From: Linum tenue
Taxonomy: Eukaryota > Streptophyta > Magnoliopsida > Malpighiales > Linaceae
Reading direction: 5' to 3'
DNA length: 64,000 nucleotides
Assembly: GCA_946122785.1 (NCBI GenBank)
Contig: CAMGYJ010000004.1
Span: 19,242,150 to 19,306,149, forward strand
A program made the position numbers and the translations under genes. The notes beneath the pieces are model-generated. The model made no database searches. It saw nothing but the letters and a program-made list of their open reading frames with translations, and was not told the DNA's origin. Positions 10,937 to 23,850 of this stretch are shown here, piece by piece. How positions within the stretch are numbered: the stretch's first letter is position 1; each line of letters begins with the position of its first letter.

Positions 10937-11589
10937 TTGTTATTTTTTTTATTGTATAATATACTGCTAAGTTTGGAATTGGAGCTTCCCACCGTGACAT
11001 CACAGTCGAGTCTCGCCACAATCGTGTCTTTTCTTCCACCTTTCCTTGTCGCATCTCCAGCCAGCGATTCCCTAATTCCCTTCCCCTACTAATTTCTTTT
11101 CTTTGTCTCCTCTTTAACTTGTCAAGATCAAAGATTATGGTTTCTTGTAGTGTTACCATACCCGTTGGCAACGAAACCTATCGCAGACAGGTCTGTTCAA
11201 TCGGATTGAATATAGCTTATGTTTGGTTCGATTTTGGAAAGTGTTTTCTTATTTTAGAATTTTTGATCGTGCAAAACATATTTATAAATTCTGTCTCCTT
11301 AAGAATTTAAGGAGTAATTACTAATTTTTGTAATATAAAAGTAGCAGTTCTGATTTAGAGTTTTAGTGAAAACCTGTTTTGAAAATATATAAGATTATTC
11401 TTATTATTTTTATAATTTTTAGCGAGAAAGTATCAAAATTTACATTTTTTTCATGAATGTTAATATGTATATCATAAAAATCACTTATTGGCAACATATC
11501 TTGCCAATCGACTCTATGATTAAACTGTAGACCATTTCCCAAGTAAAAATCCAAATGGACTATCCCCAACTATAAACAATTTAAACAAA
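10937..11589. other. Non-coding sequence between MITEs
   Basis: Poly-pyrimidine-rich sequence (10980-11120) followed by AT-rich sequence. Open frames are short and unconvincing. No RNA gene or transposon end is seen apart from the elements on either side. Confidence 0.5.
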
Positions 11590-11973
11590 GGGGTCGTTTG
11601 GTTTCTCCGATTGTTAAATCGGCGTATTGTGATCAATACATGTACTGTTAAATTCACATGTATTGTTGAATTTGATGTATTGTAGATTATAACGTTTGGT
11701 ATTTTTGTGTGTTTTCAATAGGTAAAAAAGGGAGTCACTTTTTAATGAAAATGTCACTTGTACCCCTTCTTTTCAATGCAAAATATAATTTCTAAAAGGT
11801 TAAAGTTGAAAAAAAAAAACAATCTCAACAACACAATCCCAACAATCTCAGCTTTTACCCGAGATTGTACACTCGTTCATAATGGGTGATTGTTTCATCA
11901 CATCAAGTAAACAATACATGTATTGTATGTGCATAAAAAACAGAAAACGATGAATTGTAAACAAAACAGCCCC
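11590..11973. mobile_element. Harbinger/Tourist-like MITE (worn)
   Basis: 384-bp element beginning GGGGTCGTTTGG and ending with a degraded inverted copy (ACAGCCCC). Its interior, with GATTGTTAAAT and several ACATGTATTGTTGAATT-like units, matches the reverse complement of the MITE at 50336-50689, so they are one family. The TSD is not clean here; family assignment rests on the better copy. Confidence 0.65.
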
Positions 11974-12039
11974 GAATAGAACAAGGAAACAACTGGGATA
12001 GCTAAGGCAGACCAGAAACTAGAAGCATCACTACCAATA

Positions 12040-15000
12040 ACGAATTTCATATCCTTTTCTGATTTAACAGTAGATTAGCCAAAGATCTTCTCACACCATG
12101 ATACGCGGCTTTGCATCTTTCCCTCCAAATGGAGCTTACCAATGCTCTCCAGATCACCCTCCCTGCTTGAGCCTCAGTTGTCTTTCCTTTAAAGTTATCA
12201 ATTGCCCATTCCAATTCCCTCTCCCATTGCTCACTCTCACTTGATGTCCTGTAAGTGTAAGCTATAAACAGACCTGCAAATAATAACTTATATGCATCAC
12301 ACTGTGCAAACATATGGTTCCTATTTTCCATATCTGAATCACACAAAACACAGGTTTTAGGGCCATCATATCCCCATTTGAGCATCTTCTCACAAGTTGA
12401 AATATAGTCAGACACTATCATCTAGGATAATAATTGATCTTTTGGATTAGAAGGTTGTTTACAGATAAGAGAGGTCCATTGAACAACAACCTATCTTGGC
12501 CCAAAGCACTCTCATACACGTTTAATACTAAATTTCTTCATGGATACTCTATTCCAAAGGAACTCCCCACCTTCAATTTTCACTATAGGAGCAACTTTAT
12601 CCCTACACTTCAGCAATTTCAACCAAATCCAGGACCCAGTTTTCCCATCTGTAGATCAGAAGTATTTGTGTTTCATTTTATAGTCCCTAATCTAGACTAC
12701 CCATAGTGAGCCTTGTTGTAACAAAATTTCCCTAATCTAGACTACCCAAATGTGTTTTATGACACAGGCCAGGTTACAGCCGATGAGTAGTGATGGCAAT
12801 GGGGCGGGGCGGGTACCTCAATACCCATGCCCCGCTCCATGCTATTATGGGTCGGGGGGGCTTAAAACCCGTGCAGGTATGGAGCGGGACGAGTCGATCC
12901 ACTTTTACATGTTTTTTTTTGAAAAAAAAATACACTCAAATTTTACTTTTTTATGATAAAATAAATGAGAAAACAATTTATGAATGAAAAATATGATAAT
13001 AGAATGGGTAATTGAGTCTAATAAGTTGAAAGATCGACTCTAACTAGTTGAAGAAAAGTCAAAATAGGAGAAATATGTATATATATTGTAAGAAATTGAG
13101 ATAGAATGGGTGACAAACGAAAGCAGATACCCATGCCCCGCCCCATTCTACTGCGGATCGGGTAATACCTGCGGGGCAAGTTCAAATTACCATCACTACC
13201 GATGAGATCCTAAGCCCCAGGTCTCTCTTTCTTAGAGTATCTGGTATGATGGCAGACTACCACTGTCTTCTTTGTGCGTCCTTCTCCTATACCCGAAAGG
13301 AAATCACTACATATTTCCCCAATATCCTCGATAACTGACTTTGGTAGAATAAAAGTTGCCATCCAAAATTGAGTAAGGCTATATAACACAACCATAATCA
13401 GCCAAAGTCTACCAACATAAGTGAGAAACTTGGATCTCCAGCCAGTAATATTGGCAGTCAACATGCCTATTAGTGGTTTACAGACTTTAACAAATAATTT
13501 CCCAGAGTAAGAGGGAGTCCTAGGTATCTTACTAGGAGAGAACCCTGTTTATAAACTGCTCTCTCAACCATCTTGATTTCCACTCAAAAGGCATACCACC
13601 AAAAGCTCGCACTTAGATGGAATGGACACCAAACTAGAGAGAGTTCTAAACTGAGACATATTTTATACATTGTAGACCACTATTATTACCATCAAATAAG
13701 AGTAGGAGATCATCAACAAACATCAAGTGAGTCAGATTCAATTTTTGCACTTAGGATGAAATGGAAGAGAAGAATTGCTAGTAGCTTTGTGCATAAAAGC
13801 TAAGAGGACAGTGACCCCTTGCCGTTTACCATTTTGAGCTGCAAAATACCCACCATACCCCAATTTAACCCAACACTATACCAGGATTGTAATACACATG
13901 CAGATCCATCTAATGAAGGTAGGAGGAAATCCCATTGCCTCCATAACTTTTAACAGATAACCCCAATCAACCGATTCGAATGCCTTCATTAAATCAATTT
14001 TAATAATGTTTCTAGGAGAAATATTATTTCAATTATACTTTTGCACTAATTCGTGTGCAATAAGGATGTTTTCTCCTACCAGTCTACCTTTTACAAAAGC
14101 GGTTTGACTGTCACCGATAACTTGTGGCAAAACAAAGCTTAGTCTCTTAGCTAGAATCTTAGCAATGCACTTATAGATGATGTTACAACAAGCAATTGGT
14201 CTAAAAAATTGCATCTCCTCGGGACACTCAATCTTTGGAATAAAGATAGGAGTGCAAAATTTACTTCACTTGGAATAAAAGAGTGGATGAAGTAGTGCTG
14301 AACTGCAAAGGTAATCTCTGACCCCACAATGTGCCATGTTGCTTGAAAAAATCTAGTAGAGAAGCCTTTTGTAACAGGGCTTTTGTCGCCATTAAAAGCA
14401 TATATAGTGTCTTTTACGTCAACATCAGTAACAGGGCATTTGACCAGTGTCCAGTTTCTCTAGTACGATGCTTAAATAATCAACCAACTCCTGCTTGACA
14501 TCCGGATCAACTCTACTAAGAAGTCCCTCATAGAACTTCACAACAATACTACTCATTGTCTTGGTATCATTGACTCTATTCCTAGTGTCATCCAACATTG
14601 GTCTTATCATATTCTTTTTCTGCCTAACCTTCCTAGATCTATGGAAATAAGTAGTATTAGCATCCCTTTCTTCAACTAGATCTCCCTAGATTTTTGTGTA
14701 AGAAAAGAGTTCTTAGCCTCCCTTCAAAGCTTCAATTCAGCAGAGATTCTCTTCTCAGTCCCAAAAGAACAAACCGATGGCTATTTCAAAGCATCTGATT
14801 GAGCCAGAAGCAACTCACCTTCCTTAATCTTAACCCTCTCTCTAAGATCTGAGTATTTTTCCTACTTAGTTTTTTAAACATGCCCTTCAATTTTCTTAGC
14901 TTCTTGCAGACTCTCACTAGGGGTGATCCGTCTACATCACTAGCCCATGCAGTTTGAACTAACTCCATAAACTTAGGGTGAGCCATCCAAAATTTAGAAA

Positions 15001-15440
15001 ACTTGAATGGCTTATGAAGAGATTGTATGGAGCTATCTGTGTTTAATAAAATGGGGAAACGATATGAAACAGAGGGGTCAAGGAGATCAATACAAATAGA
15101 TCCAAAAACATCCAACCAATTGATGATGTTAACAAAAGCCTTATCTAGTCTCCTTACAATAGGGTTATCTTCCTGTTTATTAATCCATGTGAACACCATG
15201 TACCCAAGGTTTTGTGTTCCTCACTCTAGATTGTATTGCCACTATTGAAAATGATTCATACTAGAAAAATCTGGAGAGTTTGAAGCTTCTATAGGATTTG
15301 CTATTGCATTAAAATTTCCTAGGATAATATCCAAGGTTCATTCACTAGTTTTATAACTTCCAAATCAACATACAGTTTTCTTCTTCCATCATCTTCATTT
15401 AATGTACAGACAAAGGTCATGAAATAGGGTGTACCTGTAA
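12040..15440 (-). mobile_element. Degenerate LINE ORF2, minus strand, split by a hAT insertion
   Basis: Broken L1-type ORF2 read on the minus strand. Pieces in order: endonuclease end (15440-14790, with FTWINKQEDNPIVRRLDKAF); linker and RT N-terminal part (14610-14425); RT core (14214-14029, FRPIACCNIIYKCIAKILAK, a canonical plant LINE RT block); maturase-like region (13464-13210, WRSKFLTYVGRLWLIMVVL); and zf-RVT (12421-12047, CVLCDSDMENRNHMFAQC). Frames are interrupted by many stops. The stretch 12430-12780 continues the LINE on the far side of the hAT element at 12788-13198. No ORF1, RNase H or A tail was recognised. It is much older than the LINE at 1714-7375. Confidence 0.85.
12788..13198. 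mobile_element. hAT-type non-autonomous element nested in LINE
   Basis: 411-bp element with TIR TAGTGATGG(C/T)AAT and an exact 8-bp TSD, CCGATGAG (12780-12787 and 13199-13206). The subterminal motif is GGGGCGGGGCGGG/ATGCCCCGC. LINE sequence lies on both sides, so insertion post-dates the LINE. The interior is shared with the copy at 58006-58409, for example GATAATAGAATG and GTCAAAATAGGAGAAATATG. Confidence 0.93.
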
Positions 15441-15689
15441 TTACCAGAGCTACATATTACTTGCACGTGTCAGTGTTCCATAGGCTACATTTGAACATAA
15501 CAATTATTAACAAATGACTATGCAACTAAATTAAATAGTGTGCAACACATTGATAACACACTACAAAGACATGAAACATTTCTATGATAAAATGTTATCC
15601 TCCCTACAATCACCTTTGAGCCTTCTTCTTCTTTCATGATTTGTAATCTTTGTGTGATCTGGACTAGCTATATCAAAGCAATTTTGTCA

Positions 15690-15850
15690 CCCCCCCCCCC
15701 TTTCAAGTTGCGGCAATCTGAATGACTCCCAACTTGACCAGTAACTCCTTCAATCGAACTTTATGTAATCATTTAGTAAATAAATTTCTCAACTGATTTA
15801 TTGTACTCACATGTTGCAATTTGATCATGTTGTGACAAGGTAAGCCTATA
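15690..15850 (-). mobile_element. Ty1/copia pol C-terminal scrap with polypurine tract
   Basis: The minus strand reads a worn version of the copia RNase H tail (QHVSTINQLRNLFTK..., ending ELLVKLGV). It is followed by a G-run polypurine tract (the C11 run at 15690-15700 on the plus strand). This is the usual order pol end, PPT, 3' LTR, so the sequence just below 15690 may be LTR remnant, but no LTR partner is present. Confidence 0.55.
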
Positions 15851-15896
15851 ATTTCTATTAGGTCTTAATCTCTAATTTTACAAGTTTACTTGTTTA

Positions 15897-15963
15897 GGTC
15901 TGGAATCGAAAACACTTGAAGTTTGAGTTTGGTGTTGAATTGGAGAATCTGGTGGCTGATTTG
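15897..15963 (+). other. Isolated exon-like sequence
   Basis: A 67-bp open block flanked by AG on the left (TTGTTTAG) and GTAAGTTT on the right. Read as an exon it contains WNRKHLKFEFGVELENL. It looks like a single exon of a host gene stranded among transposons. I do not recognise the family, and chance cannot be excluded at this length. Confidence 0.25.
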
Positions 15964-16164
15964 GTAAGTTTAGCTTTTAAAATCCCTTAATTTCTCTTGC
16001 TAAACCAATCTTCATCTTGATTATAATGTCCTGAATTTGAAAAAAAATGAGAATGAAAGTGTAAGGCTATAAGAAAATAATGGGTGAGGAGACTGACTAA
16101 AACCAAATTGAAAGAAAAACTAGTACCAGAAAAACATAATATAAATTAAGTTTAGATGGCAACT

Positions 16165-16787
16165 TGTTGGGACTATTTGGGACGAGGGTACACGTACGAT
16201 AGCCCGAGACCGGGTGACTAGGATTATGATAGAGTCGTGAACTACGTTCACTTTCCGTAAAGAATATTTCCACCCTCAACAAGGCTAGGGTTACAGGAAA
16301 TTTCTTCGTAGGATAAAACTATCACCACTTTAGGTTCCAAGCTTAGGTACCTAAAGCATACTTAGAAGTTTAGTAGGAAGAAGAATCTATTTGTTTTGGT
16401 GTGTCCCCTTGCACCGCCAAGTCCCTCTATTTATAGAACGCGAAGCATTATATTGCTTCCTTGCCAACTTATGCATCGATCCATGGCAACCGTTCCTTGT
16501 GGAGGGATGTGTTGCTTTGTCCAATTCAAAGCCAAGGCAAAAGTGTCCCCATGCAATGGACACGTATATGTCCATTTTAAACACATGGTGCATTTGCCTA
16601 ATTCAAATGCATGGCAAAGGTGAAGAGATATGTCTTTACAACAAAAGTGGATGTTCAACTGCCATCCAAACTTTGCCAATGCACCACGTGAGGAAAATAA
16701 TGAAAGTTGGTTAATTCAAAATTAATGGATGGTTAATTTATGATTAACCTAATCAGTCCAATAATTTAACCAATCAAATTTCCAACA
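16165..16787 (-). repeat. 3' LTR of a Ty1/copia element
   Basis: 623 bp with TGTTGG...CCAACA ends. On the minus strand it is preceded directly by a polypurine tract (TGGGGGAGGAT, plus-strand about 16788-16798). A TATA-like ATAAATA lies inside it near 16428-16435 on the minus strand. The matching 5' LTR is not in the window, probably lost at the gap. Confidence 0.75.
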
Positions 16788-18434
16788 ATCCTCCCCCATT
16801 TTAGTGTATTTATAGAATTCACTAAAATCACAACATTCTTCCAACAAAACTTAAGCATAAATGAAAATGTCGTGACGATTGAATTTTTACCTTAGTATAT
16901 TACACTTGACGAATACTCGAATACAAAGGGTGTCGGTAACGATTGAACCCATTGACTCATATGAATATTCGAAGATAATATACACTTAAGTTTTCAAAAC
17001 TTCTAAGCGCCTTGACACTATTACCCGCCATGTGTCCAATCCTTCTCATAAGCGCACACGAAACCAAAGTCCGGGTTTCTTGAAGCGGCTACATTTCATG
17101 CTTACGTAGGTCGAATCTCTTATTCGTGTACCCGCATCATACACTTTTTCAAAGATTCAATTAAGAAGTTTTGGACTTCATCCTCTTCTCTCATGCAGGA
17201 TAACAAGCACATACCTCGGGATGACAAATTGTGTGCTTCAATTTTTGATAATAAGCTTTCCACATTGAATTCAGCCTCTAACGTTGTATTAGAGGGGAAT
17301 TGGGTGTCCCATTACCAGAAATTATATGGACTTTAACCCATCCCTTTGACAGACTTGATCACCAAGTCACTAGTTAACCACTTCGTCAAATGATCAACCA
17401 AATTATTTCGAGTCTGGTCATACTGTCTAGACACAACTCTATGAATGATCAGTTAACAGATTTTACAGTGCCTCACTCCTACATGACCGTACTTGTCATT
17501 TTCACTTGACTATATACCTTAGCCAAATTAGCATTACTATCACAAAACATAGTAATATATGAGATTGGTTTAGGCCATAAATATATGTCAAAAACCAAAC
17601 CTCTCAACAATAATGCCTTTTCTCTAAGAGAAATCAAGGCCGCACAAACTTTGATTCTATAGTGAAACTTAGTGATGCAAGTTTGCTTTCTAGAGGCCCA
17701 AAATATGGCACCTCTCTCGAGCAAGAGGACCCATCTCAATGTTGAAGTATCACCTTTAACATGAGAAATCCAACTAACATCAAAAAATCCTTCCAAAATT
17801 AATGGAAATCCACTATAAGTCAACACAGTATGCCTTTGACATATCCTAGTACACGCCTCATTTCATTTCAAATGATGAGAACTAGGATTCATCAAGTACC
17901 AACTTAATTGTTCTATCGCATATGCGATATCTAGCATCATGTAAGTCATGCATACATCGTGCCCCCAATTTGACATGGAATACTCCAGTTGTAAAACTGA
18001 TTTCCAGTATTAACCATAAGTTCCATACTTGGATCCACTGGGGTCTTTAACTCACAACAATTCCTACTATGGATTTTATGCAAGTACCTTCTCATGCAGA
18101 AAAATTGAGAGACGGACTCTTCTTTGTCATTCCGCTTGATTCAATACACAGAATCACATTTGCCTCCCCCATGTCCTACATGGAGAATTGAAATAACAAC
18201 TTTTTATCAAAGTTCACTTGTCTTTTATTGGTTCCAAAGATAACCATGTCTTATACATACAAATGTACGATGACTTTTTACCATAATCATCATAAATTGT
18301 GTACACATTTTGTCTCCTTGGTTTAAAATAACATAAACCACTAGACAAAATCATTTATCTTTGATTGGTCCCAAAGATAAATATGTCATCTATATACAAA
18401 CACAACGACTCTATTACCAGAATCATCAAACATT
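16788..18434 (-). mobile_element. Ty1/copia internal region remnant (RT and RNase H)
   Basis: Minus-strand copia pol with many stops. The segment 17826-17479 is the RNase H domain (GFFDVSWISHVKGDTSTLRW, then SRKQTCITK, then FCDSNANLAKV). Near 18360-18430 the strand reads YIDDIFIFGTN, the copia reverse-transcriptase catalytic block. A diverged second copy of that block occurs about 130 bp away (18222-18297). The element is cut by the assembly gap at 18435, so integrase, protease, gag and the 5' LTR are not seen. Confidence 0.82.
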
Positions 18435-18534
18435 NNNNNNNNNNNNNNNNNNNNNNNNNNNNNNNNNNNNNNNNNNNNNNNNNNNNNNNNNNNNNNNNNN
18501 NNNNNNNNNNNNNNNNNNNNNNNNNNNNNNNNNN
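18435..18534. other. Assembly gap (100 N)
   Basis: Exactly 100 unknown bases, the usual fixed-length scaffold gap. The left side is a minus-strand copia element and the right side is plus-strand Ty3/gypsy sequence, so the true distance is unknown and sequence is missing. Open frames reading through X residues here are artefacts. Confidence 0.99.
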
Positions 18535-20226
18535 AAGGGTCCAACATGCCAACTAAGAAGTTCATACCAAATTTTCGCACACCTGGCCCTGCAGAGGTGA
18601 CTCATATGCTGGATGGAGGGTATGCGTTCTATCATTGCTCGGGAGGGTATTCAGGATACCTTTCCATACCCATTGGTTGAAAGCTCCATGAACGTCAGGC
18701 TGAGGACGTTAAACAAGCGCTTCTTGGGAGGCAACCCAATGTAAGTTTTCTTTTCTTTATTTTTATTTTTAGTTGTGTCAAACTCGTGCATGTTTAGATA
18801 AGGAGTTGAACATTAGGGACAATGTTCCATCCTGAGTGGGGTGGTGAGTCTTAGTGTTGTTTGTCCCTGTTGCATGTGGTAAAAACAAAAAAAACAAAAA
18901 CCAAAAAAAAAATTCCATTAGGTTGAGCACAACCAAACTGCATGCAGTTTGCCTGTGTAAAAAGCAGGTTGCCTGTGCAAAGCTAATGGCTAAAAAACAC
19001 CGAAAAATCTGAAAAAAAAACAAAACATTGTACTCTTGTGGTAACATGATGTAAAAGACCGTGATGCCTTGAAAATGAGTTTGTGCTTGAATGAAATCAG
19101 CGAAATCACCCCCACTAGTGTTGAATTGCATGGTTCTTCACAATAAGCTTAAATGTTTTGACTGACTTGATATGCTTGGAATGAGAAACTCTTTTAGCAA
19201 CCGTCTCTTTTGTGAGGATAGTGTAATGACTTTTGGTGAAGTAGTTAGGAGGAGAACATTGACCATTCGACATGTTTGGATACCGTGCTTACTTGCATCA
19301 ATTGTGAGCTTTGATTTTGCAATGAGTCTCTCTGTTTTGAATGTTTTATGATGGGGTGAACTGTATCTTTATAAAAGAAAGCACTACCTGACAAGTAAAT
19401 ATAAGAAAGTTGCCATAACAATTAAAGTGTGGGTAAAAATGCCAAAATCGTGTGAGGCAATCACTCATTGCACATGGGGATGAGGAAAGATTCAATTGAG
19501 AATCGGTTCGTGACCGTACGATGTTGCTTATCAAGTACGATCCCCAGTTGAGTGAAGTGCCATTTGAGGATGCAATGACCCTCCACACGGACCGAGGAAA
19601 AGGAGTTGAAAGAAGCCCTTATGCGAGTGCTAAGAAGCAGAAATTGCTCTTGCTCGGTCACCGGTAGTAAGAAACAAAACCCACTTGTACTAAATACGAC
19701 CACTCGGCAAGCAAAATCAGAAAGAGAGAAAGCCTCTCCTTGTCATAAAAGGTAGTGATGTTCTTAAAGTTAAATCATGTTTGCGAAAGGCTTCCCCCAT
19801 TAGTTTTTGAGACTCATGTTTAATTAATTGCTTATGATTGGTGTGAGTAAGCCAGATTGTCCTCACGAGATATGCACCTCACTGATGTGGTTAGATTCTC
19901 CTAATAATTGTTGCACCATAAGTTGTTAACCACCCACTACCGACGATCGAAATTGAGTGTTGCTATTTGAGTTTTTTGATGGATTTGAGTCAGTCAATGG
20001 TAAAGGGTTGCAAAGACCTTGAGTGTGGGGTGAAAGGTATGACCATGAAAGCACAACTTATCCGTTGAGAAAAAAAACTACTGATTACATCAAGAGTACA
20101 AGGAAAATTTTGTGTTTTGTTTTGAGTTTTTGAGTATTGAGTCTGTAATGTGTCATTGTTTTGGATGATTGTGTGTTTGTGTTGTTTGATTCGTTGCTTA
20201 GGGACAAGCAACAATTGAGTGTGGGG
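18535..20226 (+). mobile_element. Athila/Tat-like Ty3/gypsy 3' internal region
   Basis: It starts with the tail of a gypsy polyprotein, including GAGGACGTTAAACAAGCGC followed by a GGGAGGCAACCC block. That block is characteristic of the post-pol leader of Athila-like elements, and the same motif recurs at 34018-34050. A long non-coding region follows. It ends in TTGAGTGTGGGGTTG, a polypurine tract, next to TGTGATAATCGGC, which I take as the LTR start. RT and integrase must lie in or beyond the gap. Confidence 0.65.
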
Positions 20227-23200
20227 TTGTGATAATCGGCTTTAACATATTGAATTCTTGGACTTTATGTGATTATCCGTTGTATGTTTTAGCCAATTGG
20301 TGCTATTTTAGGGCTCGCTAACCAGGAAATGGTTGAAAAACCATTACTGCCTAGTGCCATGAGTTTGATATGTTACAGGTGGAGAAAACACGAAAAAGAA
20401 GTGATTGTCTCAGGAAGAATTAATTTGGGCCGGGGTGATTTCCATGGTTGGTGGCGGAAACAATTGCGGAAGGCAGAAGGCCTTTGGGCCAGGAAATTCT
20501 TTGGGCCACGAAATTCTACTGGAATGGGGACTTGGACACGTTTTTTGGAGGGGAATTAGAGATTGGGCCATTTTTTGAATTAATTGGGACACGAAGAGCT
20601 GGGGGAGAAAAAGGGCTCTTTTTGGGAACTAGCTTCAAGCCCGGCCTTTGGCCGGTGTGTTTTCTTTCTTTTGGTTCTGACCCTTGATTTACTTTTGTCC
20701 CGTGTGATGTAATGTGGTCTTCTTTCCTTGGAAGAATGAGTACCACACAATCAATCATTGTTCCTTTCATTCCATACACATACAGGCAACTACGAATGCA
20801 ATTCCCATAAAAAGGGAATGAAAATTTCAATCATTTAGAGAGCTCCTGTCCATTTATATTCGCATCAACAATACACCAAGCCTAGATTGGCTGGTCTTTA
20901 TTAACTCTTAGCACAGTCATTCAATAGGCTTCTTCATCCCGTTTCCAGATTGCAAACTCATATTCAGCTTCATTATTTCTGCTTTATTTGCTCCTCATTC
21001 CCTCGAGCAGCCTTTGATGCATTACCAACCATGTGAGACATCACTATGATGGATGCTGATAGCGGACAGTTATAAGAAAACATTGACTATAAACTGGATT
21101 TGGAGTAGAGAGTGTATATTGTTCGGCCACTGATTTAAACTAAAACCAAAATCTCCATCAACATAAATCCTATTCTATCAATTCGTACCCTGGTCGAATC
21201 TAAAATGGCAAAGAAACATAAAAACAATTGCTCTCTAAATTTGAGGTCTAAAGAAGCTACCCACAAATTTGGCGGCATGCAAAAAAGAGATAGAACTCAA
21301 GAGATTTCATTCAAAGAGGTCCAAAACTTTGCTGTGGAGAACTAAGTTCATGAGAAGACCTTACCAACCATTAACGTCTGCAGTTGCTGCAAATCGGTAT
21401 CAATAATAGAAGATTGCTGCTGAATTTGTGTAAGCAATATGAGACAATGGCGAAAAATATAATATAGCGAATAGAGATTACATGTATTCTGTCAGTGTCA
21501 TTTCAATCGGTTATAGCACTTTTGACACATCAATTGCCCTTCTATTTTCAGAGAAGAGTATTTGGATTGAAGGAACAACTTAAACATAAACATAATTTTT
21601 TAATGTTCGGCAGAATTCGCAATAAACATCATGCTTACAGGAAACAGAAAAAGAAAATCGAAAGACTTGCCGGTGATGGAATGGAATACATGCAGCATGC
21701 AGTAACTTCCGGCCAATTGGATGAAGAGCAGCACTGAAAGGTTACGTAAAAGGAGAACCCATAAGACAAACCGATTGAAATTAGTCTGATTAAAGACCAT
21801 AACAACAATGTAGGACAAATGAGATTAAAGATGGGGATGGGTTTGTTGGAGTTGGGACGGTTGATTTCCATGCTCCTTCCTCATCGCCCAGTGATCTGCT
21901 GACTTCAACCGCCTCTTCTAGTAGCTAGTCCTCAAATCCGCCGACCAGTTTGCATCTTTTCATCTCCCTTATACCTGCCAAATCCAGTACGATTTCCCTT
22001 CAAGCACTAAGTCCACCGTAAATTTTCCCATTCGATTCGTGGATCTCGCCTTGGGCCAAATATCAGTGTAGAGGGAGGGAAACTGGAGAGTTGCGGTTGC
22101 GGGCGACATGTTGTTCGAAGCCTGAAGATAGAGGGTTCTAATTTCGAGCTATAAAGAGGGGTTGACATCGACGCAGGGGATGGATGAAACGGAACGTACC
22201 CGTCTGGGTTTCCATGGAAGATGGTAATTTCAGGTTTCGTATTTTGGGAAGAAGCAACCGTCGGGGGTGAATGGTGAGAATGAGGGAGACGGCGGTGATA
22301 AAGAAGTGGGATCCAATCCCAGGGTGGAAAAGATATAGCGAAGAGAGATGGAGAGAGAACGGGAGTCGTTTTTCTGGGTTGACGTGGATGGCCTAATTAT
22401 TCCGCAAGGCTTACGTGGAGAGGGGTATAATCTTAAAGCCTTTTAAGATATTTTATAGATAGATTAATTGACGGACGCGCAAGCTTGAGGGAGAGGAGTC
22501 TCGGGCGGAAATTCTTTTGGGAGAATTAGCAGGGCGCAGCAGCGAGTGGTTTTGGCGATTGGCGATTTGGCGAGTCAATTCTCCAAGGCTTGAGCTGAGT
22601 TCAACGAGAGCGATTAATTTGGTTGGATTTTCTAGACCGAACTAGTTGTTTATTGTTGATTTAGAACATGATGATCAAAACCCTATTGTTTTATATTAAT
22701 TTCATCATGAACTAAACCCCGATTTCTGGGGGAAACACCATAGGATGTAACTACTTCTTGATTTGATGGATTGATTCATGATTCTTTTCTTCCAATCTCT
22801 ATTGCATGAAATTGCTTAATGCTTTGTGTTGACTGATAGGGGGTGGCTATTTGGACCGGGACCGGATTAAAAACCGAAAACCGGACCGTATAACCCGGAC
22901 CGAGACCGGACCGGGACCGGATAGTAAACAATCCAATCCAATCTTTGGGCTTAGATTATAGGTAAAAAACCGGATAAAGACCGGATAAGAGAGCTCAACA
23001 CCCAAAACTTAAGGGTAATTTGCATAAACGGCCACAAACCTTTGCACTTAGTACAAAACTTAACCAACTGCTCACCCTTTAAGGCTTTAGGCCACTCAAA
23101 TCCCACAATCTCAATGTAAAATCAAGACCGAATTGGGACCGGACCGGATCAAAACCGGACCGGATCAAGACCGGACTGTATCCAATCCAATCTTCGGTCC

Positions 23201-23850
23201 TTATATTTTCAAAAAGACCGGACTGGACCGGATCAATTTGGGCCAATTTAACCGGACCGGACCGTATAGCCACCCCTATTGACTGACCACCAATACAACG
23301 ATTTGTAGTTAATTAGGTCATTAGCGACAGTGAAACCCTAATAACTGAACCTGTTTCATGTGACATAGTAACTTATCGAAGCGACAGTGGAGTAAATAAG
23401 GTGCTATGCGGTCTTAAATAGGATATCGATCTTCAGACTATATAGTTAATTCATTGAGCTACGACAGTAGGATTTGAATTGATTATTTAGTACGTAGTAA
23501 TTCCCGACAGGGATAGCTAGCACATTCGTGATATCCTGGCTGTAGAGAGTTGGATTAAATTGATTAGAATATGTGAATTAATCTGGATAGGATAGGTAGT
23601 GAATTCCGGTGTTTCTCCCAGAGCTTTCTCCCATTGATTTAAACCCGACACTTTAATTTGCTTGTTTTGTTTAATTACTTTGCTATTAGATCATAGTTTC
23701 ATCTCATTAAACATTTTCCCATATAGTTTGCTCAATAAAAATTGATAGAACTTAAGGTTGTACCAGTCCCTGAGAGACGATACCCGGACTTTCCGGATTA
23801 CCAGCCCTATCTGCTAGGCATTGAACTTTGTACATTGAATTGGAAAGGCC
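20227..23850 (+). repeat. Ty3/gypsy 3' LTR-like region with insertions
   Basis: It begins TGTGATAATCGGC just after the polypurine tract. 20227-20900 and 22460-23850 look like two parts of an LTR. The second has the typical end region, including a CCAGTCCCTGAGAGACGATA block near 23763. The middle (20900-22460) is not recognised and may be another insert; a minus-strand NNEAEYEFAIWK-like RNase H scrap lies near 20960. A hAT element at 22837-23278 is certainly nested. I cannot define the 3' end exactly. Confidence 0.45.
22837..23278. mobile_element. hAT-type non-autonomous element, ACCGG-rich ends
   Basis: 442-bp element with TIR TAGGGG(G)TGGCTAT and an exact 8-bp TSD, TTGACTGA (22829-22836 and 23279-23286). 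Both ends carry dense ACCGG/GACCGGA arrays, a different motif from the elements at 9070 and 38807. No coding capacity. Confidence 0.93.

Noticed and set aside
18355..18635. Several open frames across the N run
   Set aside because: They are artefacts of reading through 100 unknown bases.
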